A DNA stretch of 64,000 bases from Piezodorus guildinii (taxonomy: Eukaryota; Arthropoda; Insecta; Hemiptera; Pentatomidae), in NCBI GenBank assembly GCA_023052935.1, contig CM041297.1, positions 108,863,563 to 108,927,562 of the forward strand, in the 5' to 3' direction. The position numbers were made by a program, and so were the translations under genes. Below the pieces are notes generated by a model, which ran no database searches, had not been told where the DNA came from, and saw only the letters and a list, made by a program, of their open reading frames with translations. Shown here piece by piece: positions 11,237 through 22,412 of the stretch; position 1 is the stretch's first letter, and each line of letters opens with the position of its first letter.

Positions 11237-13569
11237 TTTACGGAACGAGTCATTTTATCGCATACGGATGAATGATTTATTTGAAAAAAACTTACTTCAT
11301 GTTATTCAAAAGTGTGATTCTACTCATGTTTTAAAAAAATATATTGCATTATAGAAAAGAAGGACAATTACAAAATAATTTTAAAATCGTATTCAATTTT
11401 TTTTACTTTCAGTTAAGGAGTTAATTAAAAGCTCACACGTTCAGCTTAAATTAGGAAAAAAACAAAGGATGATTCATTTAGTAAAATTGTTTTCAAGCGA
11501 GTGTTTCCCAAAGGAACTAGTTAAAAAGTTAGCATTCCTGTTAAAAAGTTAGGAATGACAAAAGGCCGCCTTGAGGAAGAAAATTAAAACAAGATTAAAC
11601 TCGAATTAGGCGTCGAATAAACGTGTATCTTAATATCCGAATGGAATGGAACGAAATCTAGGGAAATCTGCAAAATAAGGAAAAAAAAAGAAGAGGAAAA
11701 CCTAACAATAAAAAGAATAAGCTCACTAATCTGGTCTGTCGGAAGGCTAATGAAAATTTTACTCCAGCCTTTTCTTTCTTCTTTAATTTCTCAGAAAGCA
11801 TTTGGGTCCTAGCCAGAATGGGAAAATCCTAGAAAAGTTAAGCTTTGGTCCAAGAATTCTCATTTTATTCATTAAGCACTATTTAAAAAAAATAATATAC
11901 AAGTTTGAATTGCTCAATTAACATATTAAGTAGAGAGTCTACCACAATAGAAAAACAATAGAGTAACAGGAATTTACATTATTAATAGCTCTAGATTTCA
12001 GTTGTTATATGAAATATATAGTAAGCCATAGTATACTACCATCGAGAATTTTTAAATTCGGGTTTTCAATGAAAATAAACGTTAAAAGATCCTCTGAATC
12101 TCGAATCCTAGCGACAAAAAAATTGAATTGGACTTTAATATATTCTTTGATGAATCATTTAAACAATTCCGTTTTAATTGTACTCGTTTATTATTTTCCA
12201 TAATGAGCCTTTGTAATCGAAAAAAAAAATACCCCCTCTTCAAAATTTGAGAGCTTTCAAGATAAGTAAAACCTGAATAACGAATAAAACCCGTTTATCC
12301 TAATTAATAAAAAAAAAAGTTATACCCTAATATAGTGATTTGGAAATAATAAACCACTGCGTAATAATTTATATATGAAACCAATAATAATGTATAAATC
12401 AGTTTACAAGAAAAGCAAGATGATGAGAGAAACTCAACAACTTTAAGTTATATATATTTTAACAAATAAATAATCCATGAAGAAATGTTATATATCAGAA
12501 CCATGAAAAATTTAATAATTTATGATATTTATAGGAGGGTAAGTTATTTCGTGCCAATAGACATAATACATAAGCTTCTATAACGTCTTAAAATCAACCC
12601 TCAAAGGTCTCCATCTTTTTCAAAAGGATTCCTTCGATGAGGGCTGTTTGAAGACCATCGGAGATTTGGTTTTGCTATAATACAGCATCCTGCTTTGAAC
12701 CTATAAGAAAGAAAAAATGAATTCCCGAGGTTCTGGTACATCAGGTCAGGTCGCACAAAGAAATGTGAAATTCCCTTCGAGGAAAAGCTAAAGAGAATCT
12801 GAAGAATATCCTCTACTAACGACTCCAATTGGACAGGCTAGAAAAGATAAGGACACGTGACTGAAAACATCAAAAAGACTTTCAGGTAATATATCGTATT
12901 CAAATAAAGTTATCTTATAATTTGAAAAATGACATAATAGTAGTAATATATGAATAAATATGGTGCGCTCTCACTAGTTGAAATCAATTTTTAAAATAAA
13001 AAAAAAATCTAGGTTGCGAAACACTCAATGCTCACTTAGCTTCCTTCTTAAAATCCATATTTATATAAAAATAATGTATTGTTTCGATGAAACAATATAA
13101 CAATAGAAATTATTATCTAAGACAACAACTTATGTTCATGCCTTTTCGTCAATCTTCATTACCTCGTACAACTTTTTATGTTAGCCATATTTATTTCTGA
13201 AATACTTAGCTTTTCAGCGATATACATCTATTCGTATGTTCGAAAAACAAAACTATTCCTTAAAAAAAACTCTTTTAGTTGGTTATCCACTTCGTTCAAC
13301 TTTTATATTTATCCGTTTTTAGCAATACTGACGACAATAAATCTTTGATTCTTTAGGATTAAGAAAAATAAACTACATTAAAGGGTTAATTTTTTCAATA
13401 TATACAAATTGAAGTTACTCGAGACTAAGAAAATAACTTTTTTTAGCCTGGTCTTTTAGCAATGCCAATCTGTTTTAATAAAAGTAAATCCTATATAATA
13501 TGACTGGAAGTGAAAGCATAAATTTAGTAGTTCTTCTTAGGTCCTCCAGGCTTTCGAATTGCCATATTT
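11237..13569. other. AT-rich intergenic stretch, nothing recognised
   Basis: Only short chance ORFs are present. No repeat ends, Pol III boxes or coding homology were recognised. Confidence 0.5.
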
Positions 13570-15158
13570 GAAATATTTGTAATTTACAACTGTATTAAAC
13601 AACACAATAAGTAAATATGAGGAATGAAAAAAAAATGTCATGAAAATGTCTTGAGAAAGAACAACCCAGTGGTAGCACTTCACTAACTATTTTAACTCAG
13701 TAGTTCCCGAGGCCACCTTCTTTTCAGTCGCCTTGGAGGATTATCTGGGATATCTAAGGAAGATAAATTACGGACAAGTGGATTTGTATGGGCAGGGAGT
13801 TTAGAATGAAAAGAGGAGTATCTATCACGGGCTATGTCTGCAACAAATGGGATGTTAAGGTCATTATGAATGAGTTGATTTGTAACAAAATAAGGAGCAT
13901 TCAGGATTTTTCGAAGGATTTTGGATTGTAAGGACTGGATGCGGGAGGAATTAGATGGTTTCGTAGAGCCCCAAAGCTCGATTCCATACGTCCAAATAGG
14001 TCTGATAATAGTGGTGTAAATGAGTCTTTTGTAATATACTGGAAGTTTTGAACGTTTGTCTAGTAAGTGTTGTAGTAATCGATATCTTCGAGCAGTTTCT
14101 TGTCGTTTCAGTCTGGTGTGAGGATTCCAAGTAAGGCGCTTGTCAAGATGGAGACCTAGGTATCGGATTTGCTCAACAGGAGTAAGGGTAATGTTATTAA
14201 AAGATACTGGGGGGCAGGAACTCATCGGTTTGCGACGAAGGGTAAAGGTGATTTGGTGGGATTTGTTAGGGTTTATTTTAATCCTCCAATTTAGACACCA
14301 TTCTTCAATGGCTGTGATGTGGGACTGAAGGGTTTGGGATGCAGTACTTGGATCATTATGGACAGATAAGACCCACGTGTCGTCAGCATAAGTATTGAGG
14401 ACAGTATGAGGATGGAGTGGAATGTCAGCTGTATAAAGGGAATAGAGGATAGGACCTAAGATACTACCTTGAGGCACTCCAGCAGATTGGGAAAATATGG
14501 ATGAGTAGGAAAAGTTATGGTTAACCTGAAAGGTTCTGCCAATAAGGTAGGAACGCATTAATAGGAAATATGTAGGGGTGAGGAATTGACGGAGTTTGTA
14601 AAGCAGTCCCTGGTGCCAGACTCGATCAAATGCTTGTTCTACATCAAGAAAGGCTCCAGTGCAGTACATTCCGCGCTCCAATGTAGAGGACACTACATCC
14701 ACCACGCGGTGACATTGCTGTATTGTAGAATGGGATGTTCGAAATCCAAACTGGTGGTCAGGGATAACGTGATTCTTTTCTAGGATAGGATAAAATCGTT
14801 TTAGGAGGAGTTTTTCTAGGATTTTGCCCATAATGGGCAAAAGAGAGATAGGACGATAGGAAAACGGATGTTCAGGAGGCTTATTGGGTTTTTGTATCAT
14901 TTTTATTATTGAAAGTTTCCAAGAAGTAGGAAAATACGTGGATCTGAGAGTTGCATTGTATATATAGGTAAGGAAAAGTACGGCTTTGCGAGGAAGTTGT
15001 TTAAGGATGTGAGGTGTGATAAGATCATGGCCTGGGGCTTTTTGAGAGGGTAATTTTTTAATTATGTTTATGACTTCAGATGGATGAAAGGCTTTAGGAG
15101 GAAGGGACATTGGGAGGGGGATAGTTAGTTCTGCCTCAACATGTTCAATGTGGGTTGG
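13570..15158 (-). mobile_element. 5'-truncated Jockey-like LINE
   Basis: A minus-strand copy containing the reverse transcriptase half of ORF2 and about 120 bases of 3' UTR. Homology to its relatives stops abruptly near 15158, next to an A-rich run at 15159-15179, so the endonuclease and ORF1 are lost. This is the usual result of incomplete target-primed reverse transcription. The 3' end carries ATTTACAACTGTATTAAA (plus strand 13582-13599), which recurs at 27602-27619. Confidence 0.85.
13692..15110 (-). CDS. Jockey-like reverse transcriptase (ORF2 C-terminal half)
   Basis: This is 472 codons without a stop. The protein would copy the element RNA into DNA at a nicked chromosomal target. Motifs in order: KAPGHDLITPHILKQLP, FSYRPISLLPIMGKILEKLL, HQFGFRTSHSTIQQCHRVVD, GAFLDVEQAFDRVWH (first catalytic Asp), AGVPQGSILGPILY, NTYADDTWVL (catalytic YADD), IRYLGLHLDKRLTW, and the terminal PPRRLKRRWPRELL block. 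The frame continues upstream of the first Met to about 15158, so the Met at 15110 is not the original start. The N-terminal endonuclease is missing through 5' truncation. The clean frame suggests a fairly young copy, but it cannot be autonomous. Closest relative in the window: ORF2 at 48608-51292. Confidence 0.85.
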   Translation of the reverse strand: MSLPPKAFHPSEVINIIKKLPSQKAPGHDLITPHILKQLPRKAVLFLTYIYNATLRSTYFPTSWKLSIIKMIQKPNKPPEHPFSYRPISLLPIMGKILEKLLLKRFYPILEKNHVIPDHQFGFRTSHSTIQQCHRVVDVVSSTLERGMYCTGAFLDVEQAFDRVWHQGLLYKLRQFLTPTYFLLMRSYLIGRTFQVNHNFSYSSIFSQSAGVPQGSILGPILYSLYTADIPLHPHTVLNTYADDTWVLSVHNDPSTASQTLQSHITAIEEWCLNWRIKINPNKSHQITFTLRRKPMSSCPPVSFNNITLTPVEQIRYLGLHLDKRLTWNPHTRLKRQETARRYRLLQHLLDKRSKLPVYYKRLIYTTIIRPIWTYGIELWGSTKPSNSSRIQSLQSKILRKILNAPYFVTNQLIHNDLNIPFVADIARDRYSSFHSKLPAHTNPLVRNLSSLDIPDNPPRRLKRRWPRELLS

Positions 15159-15344
15159 AAAAAAAAAAATAAAAAAAAAAGGAGATTGCGAACAAGTAGC
15201 TCGGTAATTCTATAGATTGTTCTTCTTTTTTTTTTCTTCTTTTTTTTTTGTTGATTAATATATGTATTTAATTTTAGAACCGAGATTGTTATTGATCAAG
15301 TTACTCGGGAAGACTTGGTGAGGCAAATGAAAACCTTCCTAAAG

Positions 15345-15670
15345 ACGAAATGAGGTGTGAAGAAGCAGTCTTTCAGAACTAATGCAGATAAAAGACAAAA
15401 TTACAAACTGGATCGAGAAAACAATACTACGTCGCCTAAGGATTGGACATTGCGAGTTTTCCAGGACTACTTTCTTACTGGTTTAGCCACTTCGTGTCAA
15501 AAATGTTGTGGCCCAAGGAAAATAAATCACATATTAGCAGACTGCTAAGAATACACCGTATTAAGGAAGCAACTGAATATTGGCAAAACTATTTGTGAAG
15601 TCCTGCAGGACTCCGAAAAAGAAATGGATTCCCTAATGGAGTTTCTGAAAAAAAATCCAATTTCATAACA
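15345..15670 (+). pseudogene. LINE C-terminal remnant with zinc-finger-like tail
   Basis: The plus strand encodes a C..C...........H....C arrangement (CQKCCGPRKINHILADC, near 15502-15546), followed after one stop by TVLRKQLNIGKTICEVLQ and LMEFLKKNPIS. This resembles the short C-terminal tail following the RNase H or thumb region of R1/I-like LINE proteins. No catalytic domain is present. Similar tails on the minus strand occur at 26585-26890 and 53885-54255. Confidence 0.45.
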
Positions 15671-17104
15671 GAATTTGAAGCGAAAGAAGAACTGCCCTTG
15701 TGAGTAGAGGCATTCGATGAAATAAAACCTAGCTTCTCACACAATTGTTTACACATAGACATAGAGCAAAAGTTGATACGTTTTAGCTTGTATAATTTGC
15801 GGAGAGGATCTCTATTGAAGACCCACAAATTGGGTCAAAATGTTGGATAATAAATATTGTTTAACTATTTTATAATATTTTATGACCACCACCCGAATCA
15901 TTTCGTACTTCATATTAGAGATTACATATCCTATCCAAATCACAGTATACTAGTCAGTCCTTGTTAGACATATATTATATTATATTAACATGCATACTTC
16001 AGCTAATCTGATCGTGTACAATTTAAAGATAATGAGAATAAATTATAAACTAACTATACTATTTTTTAGAAATAGAAAAAGATACAGATAATTATTTAAA
16101 TTCTTACATTATAGTTATTTCGTAATCGGGTGCAGCCTAAAAGTGTGTATTATTTTATAAAATAACGTGTATTTTTTTATGAATTATATTACAATGATAT
16201 TATAAGATTATTCCTAAAATTAAAAAAAACAATTATCATTCGTATGAATACAAAAATATATATATGATTAGATTGAGCTCTTCTTGTAGTGACCTAAGTC
16301 ATCTCTGCCGTGCTCGACGATAAACTATCGTAGCGACCAAATGGCCAGGGTAGGATCAGATAAGGTTGGATTCTCAAATGGGTCAACCAATTTTGTTTTA
16401 TTTTGGGTTTCCTGATGCCAGGAACACAGTCCTAAAAGGGGTTCGGTCGAGCAGGCATTAGGCTACTTGTTTGTCCAGGCAAGTTTTATATTCTGTGCTC
16501 GGACTGGTCCTGACGATACCTCGTTACCCCAAGCAGAGCGGAGGACCATATGATGCCCTTGTTCCGGTATCATTCATGGCATGCATTGCCTTACAAGGCA
16601 GAGCAACAAGATTCGGAAATAATGACTTTGACAATAAAGTCGACCTGAATTCCTTTCAGATAGAATAGAAAAAATAATTTTTATTTGTAGATTTCTTTCA
16701 TTTCCTAATTTAAGGATAAGACGGTGGGCAAGAAACATATTTCAGAATAGCATAGTCATTACAAAATGACGTTCCGAACTACCTTAAAACAAGTAAATAT
16801 ATAGAGAAACAAATATATACATATATAGTTGTTAGTTCACGACTTCTGATAATTTAACTTTCTAAGATCTCGAGGTTCAGTCAATAAATAAACCATTGTG
16901 TTTAAGCTACGTTTAAAAAAATCTATTGTCCTTATCTTCAAGCAATGAAAAAACGAAATAGAATATCATATGAATACAATGAATTCTCAATTAAAAAATA
17001 TATCTTCATATTATGTTAGATAAATATCTTTATTGAAATTTACATTTGTTCTAACGTTATCAATACATATAATAGAAATTATTACAAATTTACTTAGAAT
17101 TTGA
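15671..17104. other. Intergenic; GC-richer patch near 16290-16670, nothing recognised
   Basis: The patch at about 16290-16670 has more balanced composition than its flanks and could be part of an unrecognised repeat. No coding homology or terminal repeats were seen. The remainder is AT-rich. Confidence 0.35.
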
Positions 17105-17275
17105 TAATATCACTTGGTTCTCAAACACACACACAGGCCTTTTTGAGGGACTAGTTCGTTTGGACTCAGGGGGCCCTAAAATGTCTATTTCCGGTGAAAA
17201 CTCGAATTAGAACATTTTTGCGATCGCAATGCTTTTCCTTACTATATATTTCATATATAGGTAAGCGAAAGTAAA
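17105..17275 (+). repeat. Dispersed non-coding repeat, copy 2 (partial)
   Basis: It shares CACACACA, a GGGGGCCCTAAAATGTCTAT-like block, TTGCGATCGCAATGCTTT and ACTATATATTTCATATA in the same order as the copies at 6355-6565 and 39515-39990. Confidence 0.65.
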
Positions 17276-17815
17276 AAAGATAACTTTCATAAATTTTATT
17301 ATTAATCAAATATCGAATATTAATTTTCTAGACATAGAATGGAAGGTCAGTGAAAAGGGATTCAATTTATAGGGCTGTAAAACCAATAAACTACGGAAAG
17401 GGATCTCCTTGACCTAGTTCATTATTTTGGAACTGCCCTAGTTAGAGGAAGAAGTGCGAGATTTCCAATTCTGCCCACGACCTGGAAGTCAGGGGAGACT
17501 ATTTGATTTAGTTGAGCAACAGAACCTCATTGCCAAGTTGTGTATACGCAGTCAAACATAAACAACAATATATGATGTATCTAGCAACAACAAGATTTTT
17601 TTTTTTATTATTGTACTTTTTAATGTATTATTTTAATTTTTTTTTAATTCCTGAATAAATTTTATTTAATTTAGTCAGTTAATGGGTTTTTTTTATTCAT
17701 TATGCGAATTATGGCTTATATAAATGGATAAAAAACTTGTAACTTAAAAAGTTATTAGTTTACAAAGAAAGCAAGCATTATTTACCTCATTTACGAAACA
17801 AAATGTCAAAGATGT
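17276..17815. other. AT-rich stretch, nothing recognised
   Basis: No coding or structural signal was seen. Confidence 0.4.
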
Positions 17816-18150
17816 GTTTTTAGGGTGGCGATCCAAATAATGAAACAAAAAAAAATTGTATTAAAATTATTCATTAAACCGATGTTGCGACCAACGTTGC
17901 TGGTTTTCATCAGAGCTATCAGACAGGAGTCAAGAAGCAACTGATCATTTTTCTTGTTGTTTGAAGCATATTGAATATTATATAATTGACCGTGTGGTTT
18001 AAATGAAGAATGAAATGGTTCGGGTGGCGGTAAAAATAATTAAAAAGAAAAAAGGATCACAACTATTTATTATACTAACGTTTCGACCAACGTTGAGGGT
18101 CTTCATAGGGACTTAGAGGCAGGAGCCAAGAAGCTACTGACATATTTTAT
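17816..18150 (-). repeat. Tandem pair of small repeats with hammerhead-like boxes
   Basis: Two diverged units lie head to tail: about 17821-17950 and 18000-18140. Each begins with GGGTGGCG, then an AATAAT stretch, then GACCAACGTTG, a TTCAT block and CAGGAGYCAAGAAGC. On the minus strand unit 1 reads CTGATGA (17913-17907) and unit 2 reads GAAACG (18084-18079). These are the two boxes flanking stem II in a hammerhead ribozyme, with CAACGTTGGTC between them. Each unit preserves only one box well, so neither is expected to be active. The parent element is unknown. Confidence 0.45.
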
Positions 18151-19223
18151 TGATTACTTAATATTTATTAAAATAAAATGTTTGTCAATTCCAGTTCAGT
18201 CACACGTTTAAAGAGGAACTTCTCTGTTTCTGTTTACTTATAAACACAACGAGGGTGCAAAATATTCAATACATTAGACATCAGAACATACAGGAATGTA
18301 GAAAATGAAAAGCAGAAGTAGAAAAAGGTTTGTTTGTTTTTTTAACATTCATATATTTTTTATTTCAGTATATGATATCATACACAAATTCTGTACTAAA
18401 AGTAGACCAGTCTCTTAATTGAAAACGTTAACATAGCATACTATGTATCATTAATAAATAAAAGCATAGAACTTCTTTAACTCTGAATAAAATTTTATAG
18501 ATATTATATTCAGTCTTTTTCTGAATAGTAATAATTTCCAAAATTTTTATTTTTATTTCACTTAAAGAAGAATTACATACTAATTAACTACACCAATTTC
18601 CTTTAATAATTTCTCAACATGTTAAAATAGGAAATTATTACAATAACATATAACATATCACAAAAGAAAATAAGAATAGATATTATTAATACAACATCAC
18701 TCACTGTATATTAAATCGGTAAATATTAAACCATTGTGTATTCATATGAATAGCTTTTTTTAATTAATTATAAAAAAATATTTTTCAATTACACAGGCAC
18801 ATTAATCAACGATGAACAATGAACCTTTTGTATTAAAAATACCAGAAGTGATAATAATTTCCAGTTCGCGGACTATATTTACTGCTGGAGAACATTTAGT
18901 TTTAATCTACTGAGGCCCGGCTGGGAGAGTTCTATACGTGATATGAAAAGCTTTGAACAGTATATGTGGTCGTAAAGTTTTCCTATAGGCCTACGGAAAA
19001 CAGAAATATTAAAGAATTTCTTTATCCTCCGGATTTTTTGTTTCTATTCCATTTCTGCAAAGTCTAAAAATCTACGGTAATATGTCAACATGCCATGATC
19101 CTTATTACCTAATAAGACTAAAAATGTTGCAAATTATTACCGAATAATTTAATGTTTTCAAATGATTATAGTAGGGTATAACAATTAATATAGCTTCTTG
19201 CAGGCAATTAACTTATATTTATA
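18151..19223. other. AT-rich stretch, nothing recognised
   Basis: No gene or repeat end could be supported. Confidence 0.45.
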
Positions 19224-19250
19224 CACTCCCCGTCAAAAGTATTGTAACAC
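19224..19250 (+). repeat. Left terminal inverted repeat of the Tc1/mariner-like element
   Basis: CACTCCCCGTCAAAAGTATT followed by GTAACAC; preceded by TA at 19222-19223. It matches the right end in inverted orientation with about two mismatches. Confidence 0.9.
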
Positions 19251-19424
19251 CTATAATTCTCGAGATTTTCTTGGTTTTGACCTTAATCCAGACTTTGTTA
19301 TTATTTATAGTAATATTATTTAGTTAATGAGAGATATTGTGGATTAGACATATCATTTTTATTCAATGTTTACCAACAAATGATGGAATTTCCTTTCAAA
19401 TTTCCTTTCAGTCCATGTTTATCT

Positions 19425-19525
19425 TTCGTTTGCCTCAAGTCTGTTCTCTACTCTTAGGTCTTAGTCACGAGATGCCAAGACGGATGGAAGCTGCCATTCA
19501 AGCCAGAGGGGGCAATGCGTCTTAA
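19425..19525 (+). pseudogene. Tc1-like transposase, C-terminal fragment
   Basis: The plus-strand frame ends MPRRMEAAIQARGGNAS and a stop at 19523-19525. This matches the conserved C-terminus of Tc1-type transposases (MPRR...A.I.A.GG.T.Y). The catalytic DDE domain and the DNA-binding helix-turn-helix domains are absent. The few residues upstream do not align clearly with the family, placing the internal deletion junction near 19430. Confidence 0.75.
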
Positions 19526-19542
19526 TAAATTTAAATTAAAAA

Positions 19543-19558
19543 TTTAAATTGTAATTTA
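19543..19558. repeat. Target-site duplication, left copy (16 bp)
   Basis: TTTAAATTGTAATTTA at 19543-19558 is repeated exactly at 24243-24258, bracketing the Jockey-like element. The AT-rich sequence leaves a few bases of ambiguity. Confidence 0.85.
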
Positions 19559-19562
19559 TTAT

Positions 19563-22412
19563 TTATTTATTTGACAACAAGTAATATACAAATGCCTTTA
19601 GGCATATATTGTAACACTGATGATCATTAAAAACCTCCTTCAGGATTCTTATGAATTCGTGAGTGAAGAAACCTCCCAGTGAAGGCACTCCTTGGCGTGG
19701 AAGATCTGCTAAAGAAGTAGGTCTCTGCTCCAGAGGCGTTTCAGTCTCCTTGGTGGGTTTTTGTGGTAGTGTATCAGTCAGTAATGTTTGTACCAGTAGG
19801 TTTGGATGTCCAGCGAGTGAGTCGTGAAAATGTTTGTAATATTTTTTAATGATATCCGTTACGATTGGTATGTTGAGGTCTTTGTGTAATGCTTTGTTGG
19901 TTACGTAAAAGGGACAGTGAGTGATGAAGCGGAGGAATTTAGATTGAAAGATTTGAATTGTCTGCAAGTGTAATTTTTCGCATGAGCCCCACACCTGAGT
20001 ACCGTACGTCCATATAGGTTTAAGTAGCATGTTGTATATAATGATTTTTTTGCTTAGTGATAATTTATTTTTATGGTGAAGAAGTCGTCTAAGTATTGAT
20101 AGTCGATGATTCAGTCTTTTTTTTAAGATAGTTACGTGTGATTTCCATGTCAGGCGTCTATCCATTGTGAGTCCTAAGTATTTTGTTTGTGTTTGTTTGG
20201 GTAACTGAACATTGTAAAGTGTCAGTGGAGGACAATCAGAATGCCTAAGCGTGAATGTTACTTGACTTGATTTCTGTATGTTTATTTTAATACGCCATTT
20301 ATCAAGCCAATCTTGAAGTAAATTTAAGTAAGTTTGAACATTGTGTGAGGCTATGGTCGGATCAGTACTTGTTGAGAGTATCACGGTGTCGTCTGCATAT
20401 GTTGCAAGTAATGTGTCGGGTGTTTGTGGTATGTCAGAAGTGTATATAGTATACAGAACTGGACCTAAAATGCTGCCTTGCGGAACTCCCGCACTAACTC
20501 GACAGTAGTCGGAATGTTTACCATCTTGGTCGACTACAAAAAACCTATCCTCAAGATACGACCTAATTATTAAATAATAAGTATGCGGTAAAATTGATTT
20601 GATTTTACTGAGGAGGCCATCATGCCACACCTTGTCAAATGCCTGTGCGACGTCTAAAAATGCTGCTGTACAGAATTCTTTTTTTTCTAATGCCACAGCA
20701 ATCGAATCAACAACTCTATGGCACTTTTGTATGGTCGAATGTGCAGGTCTAAAGCCAAATTGGTGGTTAGGAATTACGGATTTGGAATCTAAGAAAGGAT
20801 ATATTCGCTTTAATAATATTTTTTCAAACATTTTGGAAAATAACGGTAATAAACTAATTGGTCTATATGAAGTGACTTGATCTAACGGTTTGTTTGGCTT
20901 TGGAATCATCTTTATAATTGAAAACTTCCATACTAGAGGAAAGTAAGTAAGTCGGAGGATAGAATTATAAATAGATGCTAGGAAGATTATGGCTTTCTTA
21001 GGAAGAAGTCGTACAATTTTAGGTGTGATTAGGTCAAAACCAGGAGCTTTTCTAAGAGGTAAGTTTTTAATGCAAAATTTTACGTCCGAAGGAGTAATAG
21101 GAGGTGGAGGTAGAGAAAGAGGAAGAGAATAAGTGAGAATTTGTTGGATGTCTGAGCAGTGCTGTTGGTCTAGCAAGTCATCATGAGGATGAAATACATC
21201 CGTAAGATGTGCAGCAAATAGTTCTGCCTTTTCTTTATCACTTCTAGCCCATGTGTTGTCAGGTTTACGGAGAGGGTTCTTTGTATGGTGATAATGTAGT
21301 ATCTTTCGTGTTTGTTGCCAGAGAGTATTGTTACTAGTCTGTAAGTTACTCAAATGTGTGTTGTAGGTGTCGTGTTTATATTGTTGTATAAGTTTTCTCA
21401 GTCTGTTAGTAAGTTGGTTAAGTAATCGTTTGTCACTAGGATAGCGAGATCTTTTCCATTGGTTAAGAGCCCGTCGTTTTTCGACCATTAGTGACCGTAT
21501 TTCAGGGGGTAAATACTGTTTGTTATTGTCTGTTACTGGTTTATGTGCTGATTGCCAGGCAGCATTTTGTATAGTCTTAGTAAGTGTATCTACAGCATTG
21601 TCGATGTCTTCCTGAGTCTTTAAGCTAGTATTGAGGTTAATTTTATTGTTTATGGCACTATGAAATTGACTAATTAATATTGGTCCAGGAGTTAACGTAG
21701 GCATGTGGGTTGTAGATAAGATGTGTCTAGAGAGAGAAAGCATAACTGCAGAATGGTCAGATGAAAGGTCATTATCAATAGTGATGTGATGATGTAGAGT
21801 ATTTAGGCGAGAAGTGATAAAGAAGTCCAGTAGTTCTGGCTGTCGATTAATGTCTGTCGGCCAGTAAGTCGGTTCTGGTGGTAGAAGTAAGTCACAGTCA
21901 AGGTTCAGACATGTATTAAGAAGAACATTTCCTCTAGGGTTTTGAGTCCTATTGCCGAAACGAGGATGTTTGGCGTTAAAGTCCCCGCCACATAAAAATT
22001 TAGGTCCCAAAACAGTAAATACGTCAGTAAGTATATCCTGTGAAAGTCTCTGTCTCGGAGGACAATAAGCACTGGCGATAGAAATAGTTGTGTGGTCAAT
22101 TTCGACTGAGATTGCTGATAATTGAAGTTCAGGTAAGGCTGTCATTTGTAGAGGATAGTGATACAATGTTCGTTTCACAACTACTGCCGAGCCACCACGG
22201 GCAGCTCCGCTTGGATGATCAGCACGGTACACTATATACCCCTGTATATAAAATCGTATGGTCCTCGTAAAGTGAGTTTCGGTTAACAGTGCTATGTCTA
22301 TGTCATGTTCGTGCAAGTATATGTCAAGTTCGTTTCTTCGGTGTAGAGCACCATTAGCATTCCAGAGGAGGAGTTTTAGTGAATGTTGATTAATATAATT
22401 AAGGGCTGACAT
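19563..22412 (-). CDS. Jockey-like ORF2: endonuclease and reverse transcriptase
   Basis: It encodes the enzyme that nicks target DNA and reverse-transcribes the element RNA. The N-terminal APE-type endonuclease (about residues 10-235) shows LLWNANG, LLTETHF, CGGDFNAKHPRFG and SSDHSAV. The reverse transcriptase follows, with KAPGFDLITPKIV, TSYRPISLLPLF, AAFLDVAQAFDKVWH, AGVPQGSILGPVLY and TYADDTVIL (near residue 670). The Met at 22412 is chosen because the longer frame starts with TTG; it overlaps the ORF1 stop by 14 bases, compatible with coupled translation. Near 19757-19761 an extra base in an A-run shifts the frame. The conserved ending PPRRLKR.WSRDLL is readable in another frame with a stop at 19709-19711, so the last 60 or so residues here are out of frame. 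Confidence 0.9.
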   Translation of the reverse strand: MSALNYINQHSLKLLLWNANGALHRRNELDIYLHEHDIDIALLTETHFTRTIRFYIQGYIVYRADHPSGAARGGSAVVVKRTLYHYPLQMTALPELQLSAISVEIDHTTISIASAYCPPRQRLSQDILTDVFTVLGPKFLCGGDFNAKHPRFGNRTQNPRGNVLLNTCLNLDCDLLLPPEPTYWPTDINRQPELLDFFITSRLNTLHHHITIDNDLSSDHSAVMLSLSRHILSTTHMPTLTPGPILISQFHSAINNKINLNTSLKTQEDIDNAVDTLTKTIQNAAWQSAHKPVTDNNKQYLPPEIRSLMVEKRRALNQWKRSRYPSDKRLLNQLTNRLRKLIQQYKHDTYNTHLSNLQTSNNTLWQQTRKILHYHHTKNPLRKPDNTWARSDKEKAELFAAHLTDVFHPHDDLLDQQHCSDIQQILTYSLPLSLPPPPITPSDVKFCIKNLPLRKAPGFDLITPKIVRLLPKKAIIFLASIYNSILRLTYFPLVWKFSIIKMIPKPNKPLDQVTSYRPISLLPLFSKMFEKILLKRIYPFLDSKSVIPNHQFGFRPAHSTIQKCHRVVDSIAVALEKKEFCTAAFLDVAQAFDKVWHDGLLSKIKSILPHTYYLIIRSYLEDRFFVVDQDGKHSDYCRVSAGVPQGSILGPVLYTIYTSDIPQTPDTLLATYADDTVILSTSTDPTIASHNVQTYLNLLQDWLDKWRIKINIQKSSQVTFTLRHSDCPPLTLYNVQLPKQTQTKYLGLTMDRRLTWKSHVTILKKRLNHRLSILRRLLHHKNKLSLSKKIIIYNMLLKPIWTYGTQVWGSCEKLHLQTIQIFQSKFLRFITHCPFYVTNKALHKDLNIPIVTDIIKKYYKHFHDSLAGHPNLLVQTLLTDTLPQKPTKETETPLEQRPTSLADLPRQGVPSLGGFFTHEFIRILKEVFNDHQCYNICLKAFVYYLLSNK

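Noticed and set aside
17816..18150. CRISPR-like array from the repeated units
   Set aside because: Only two diverged units with no regular spacers, in a eukaryotic TE-rich context.
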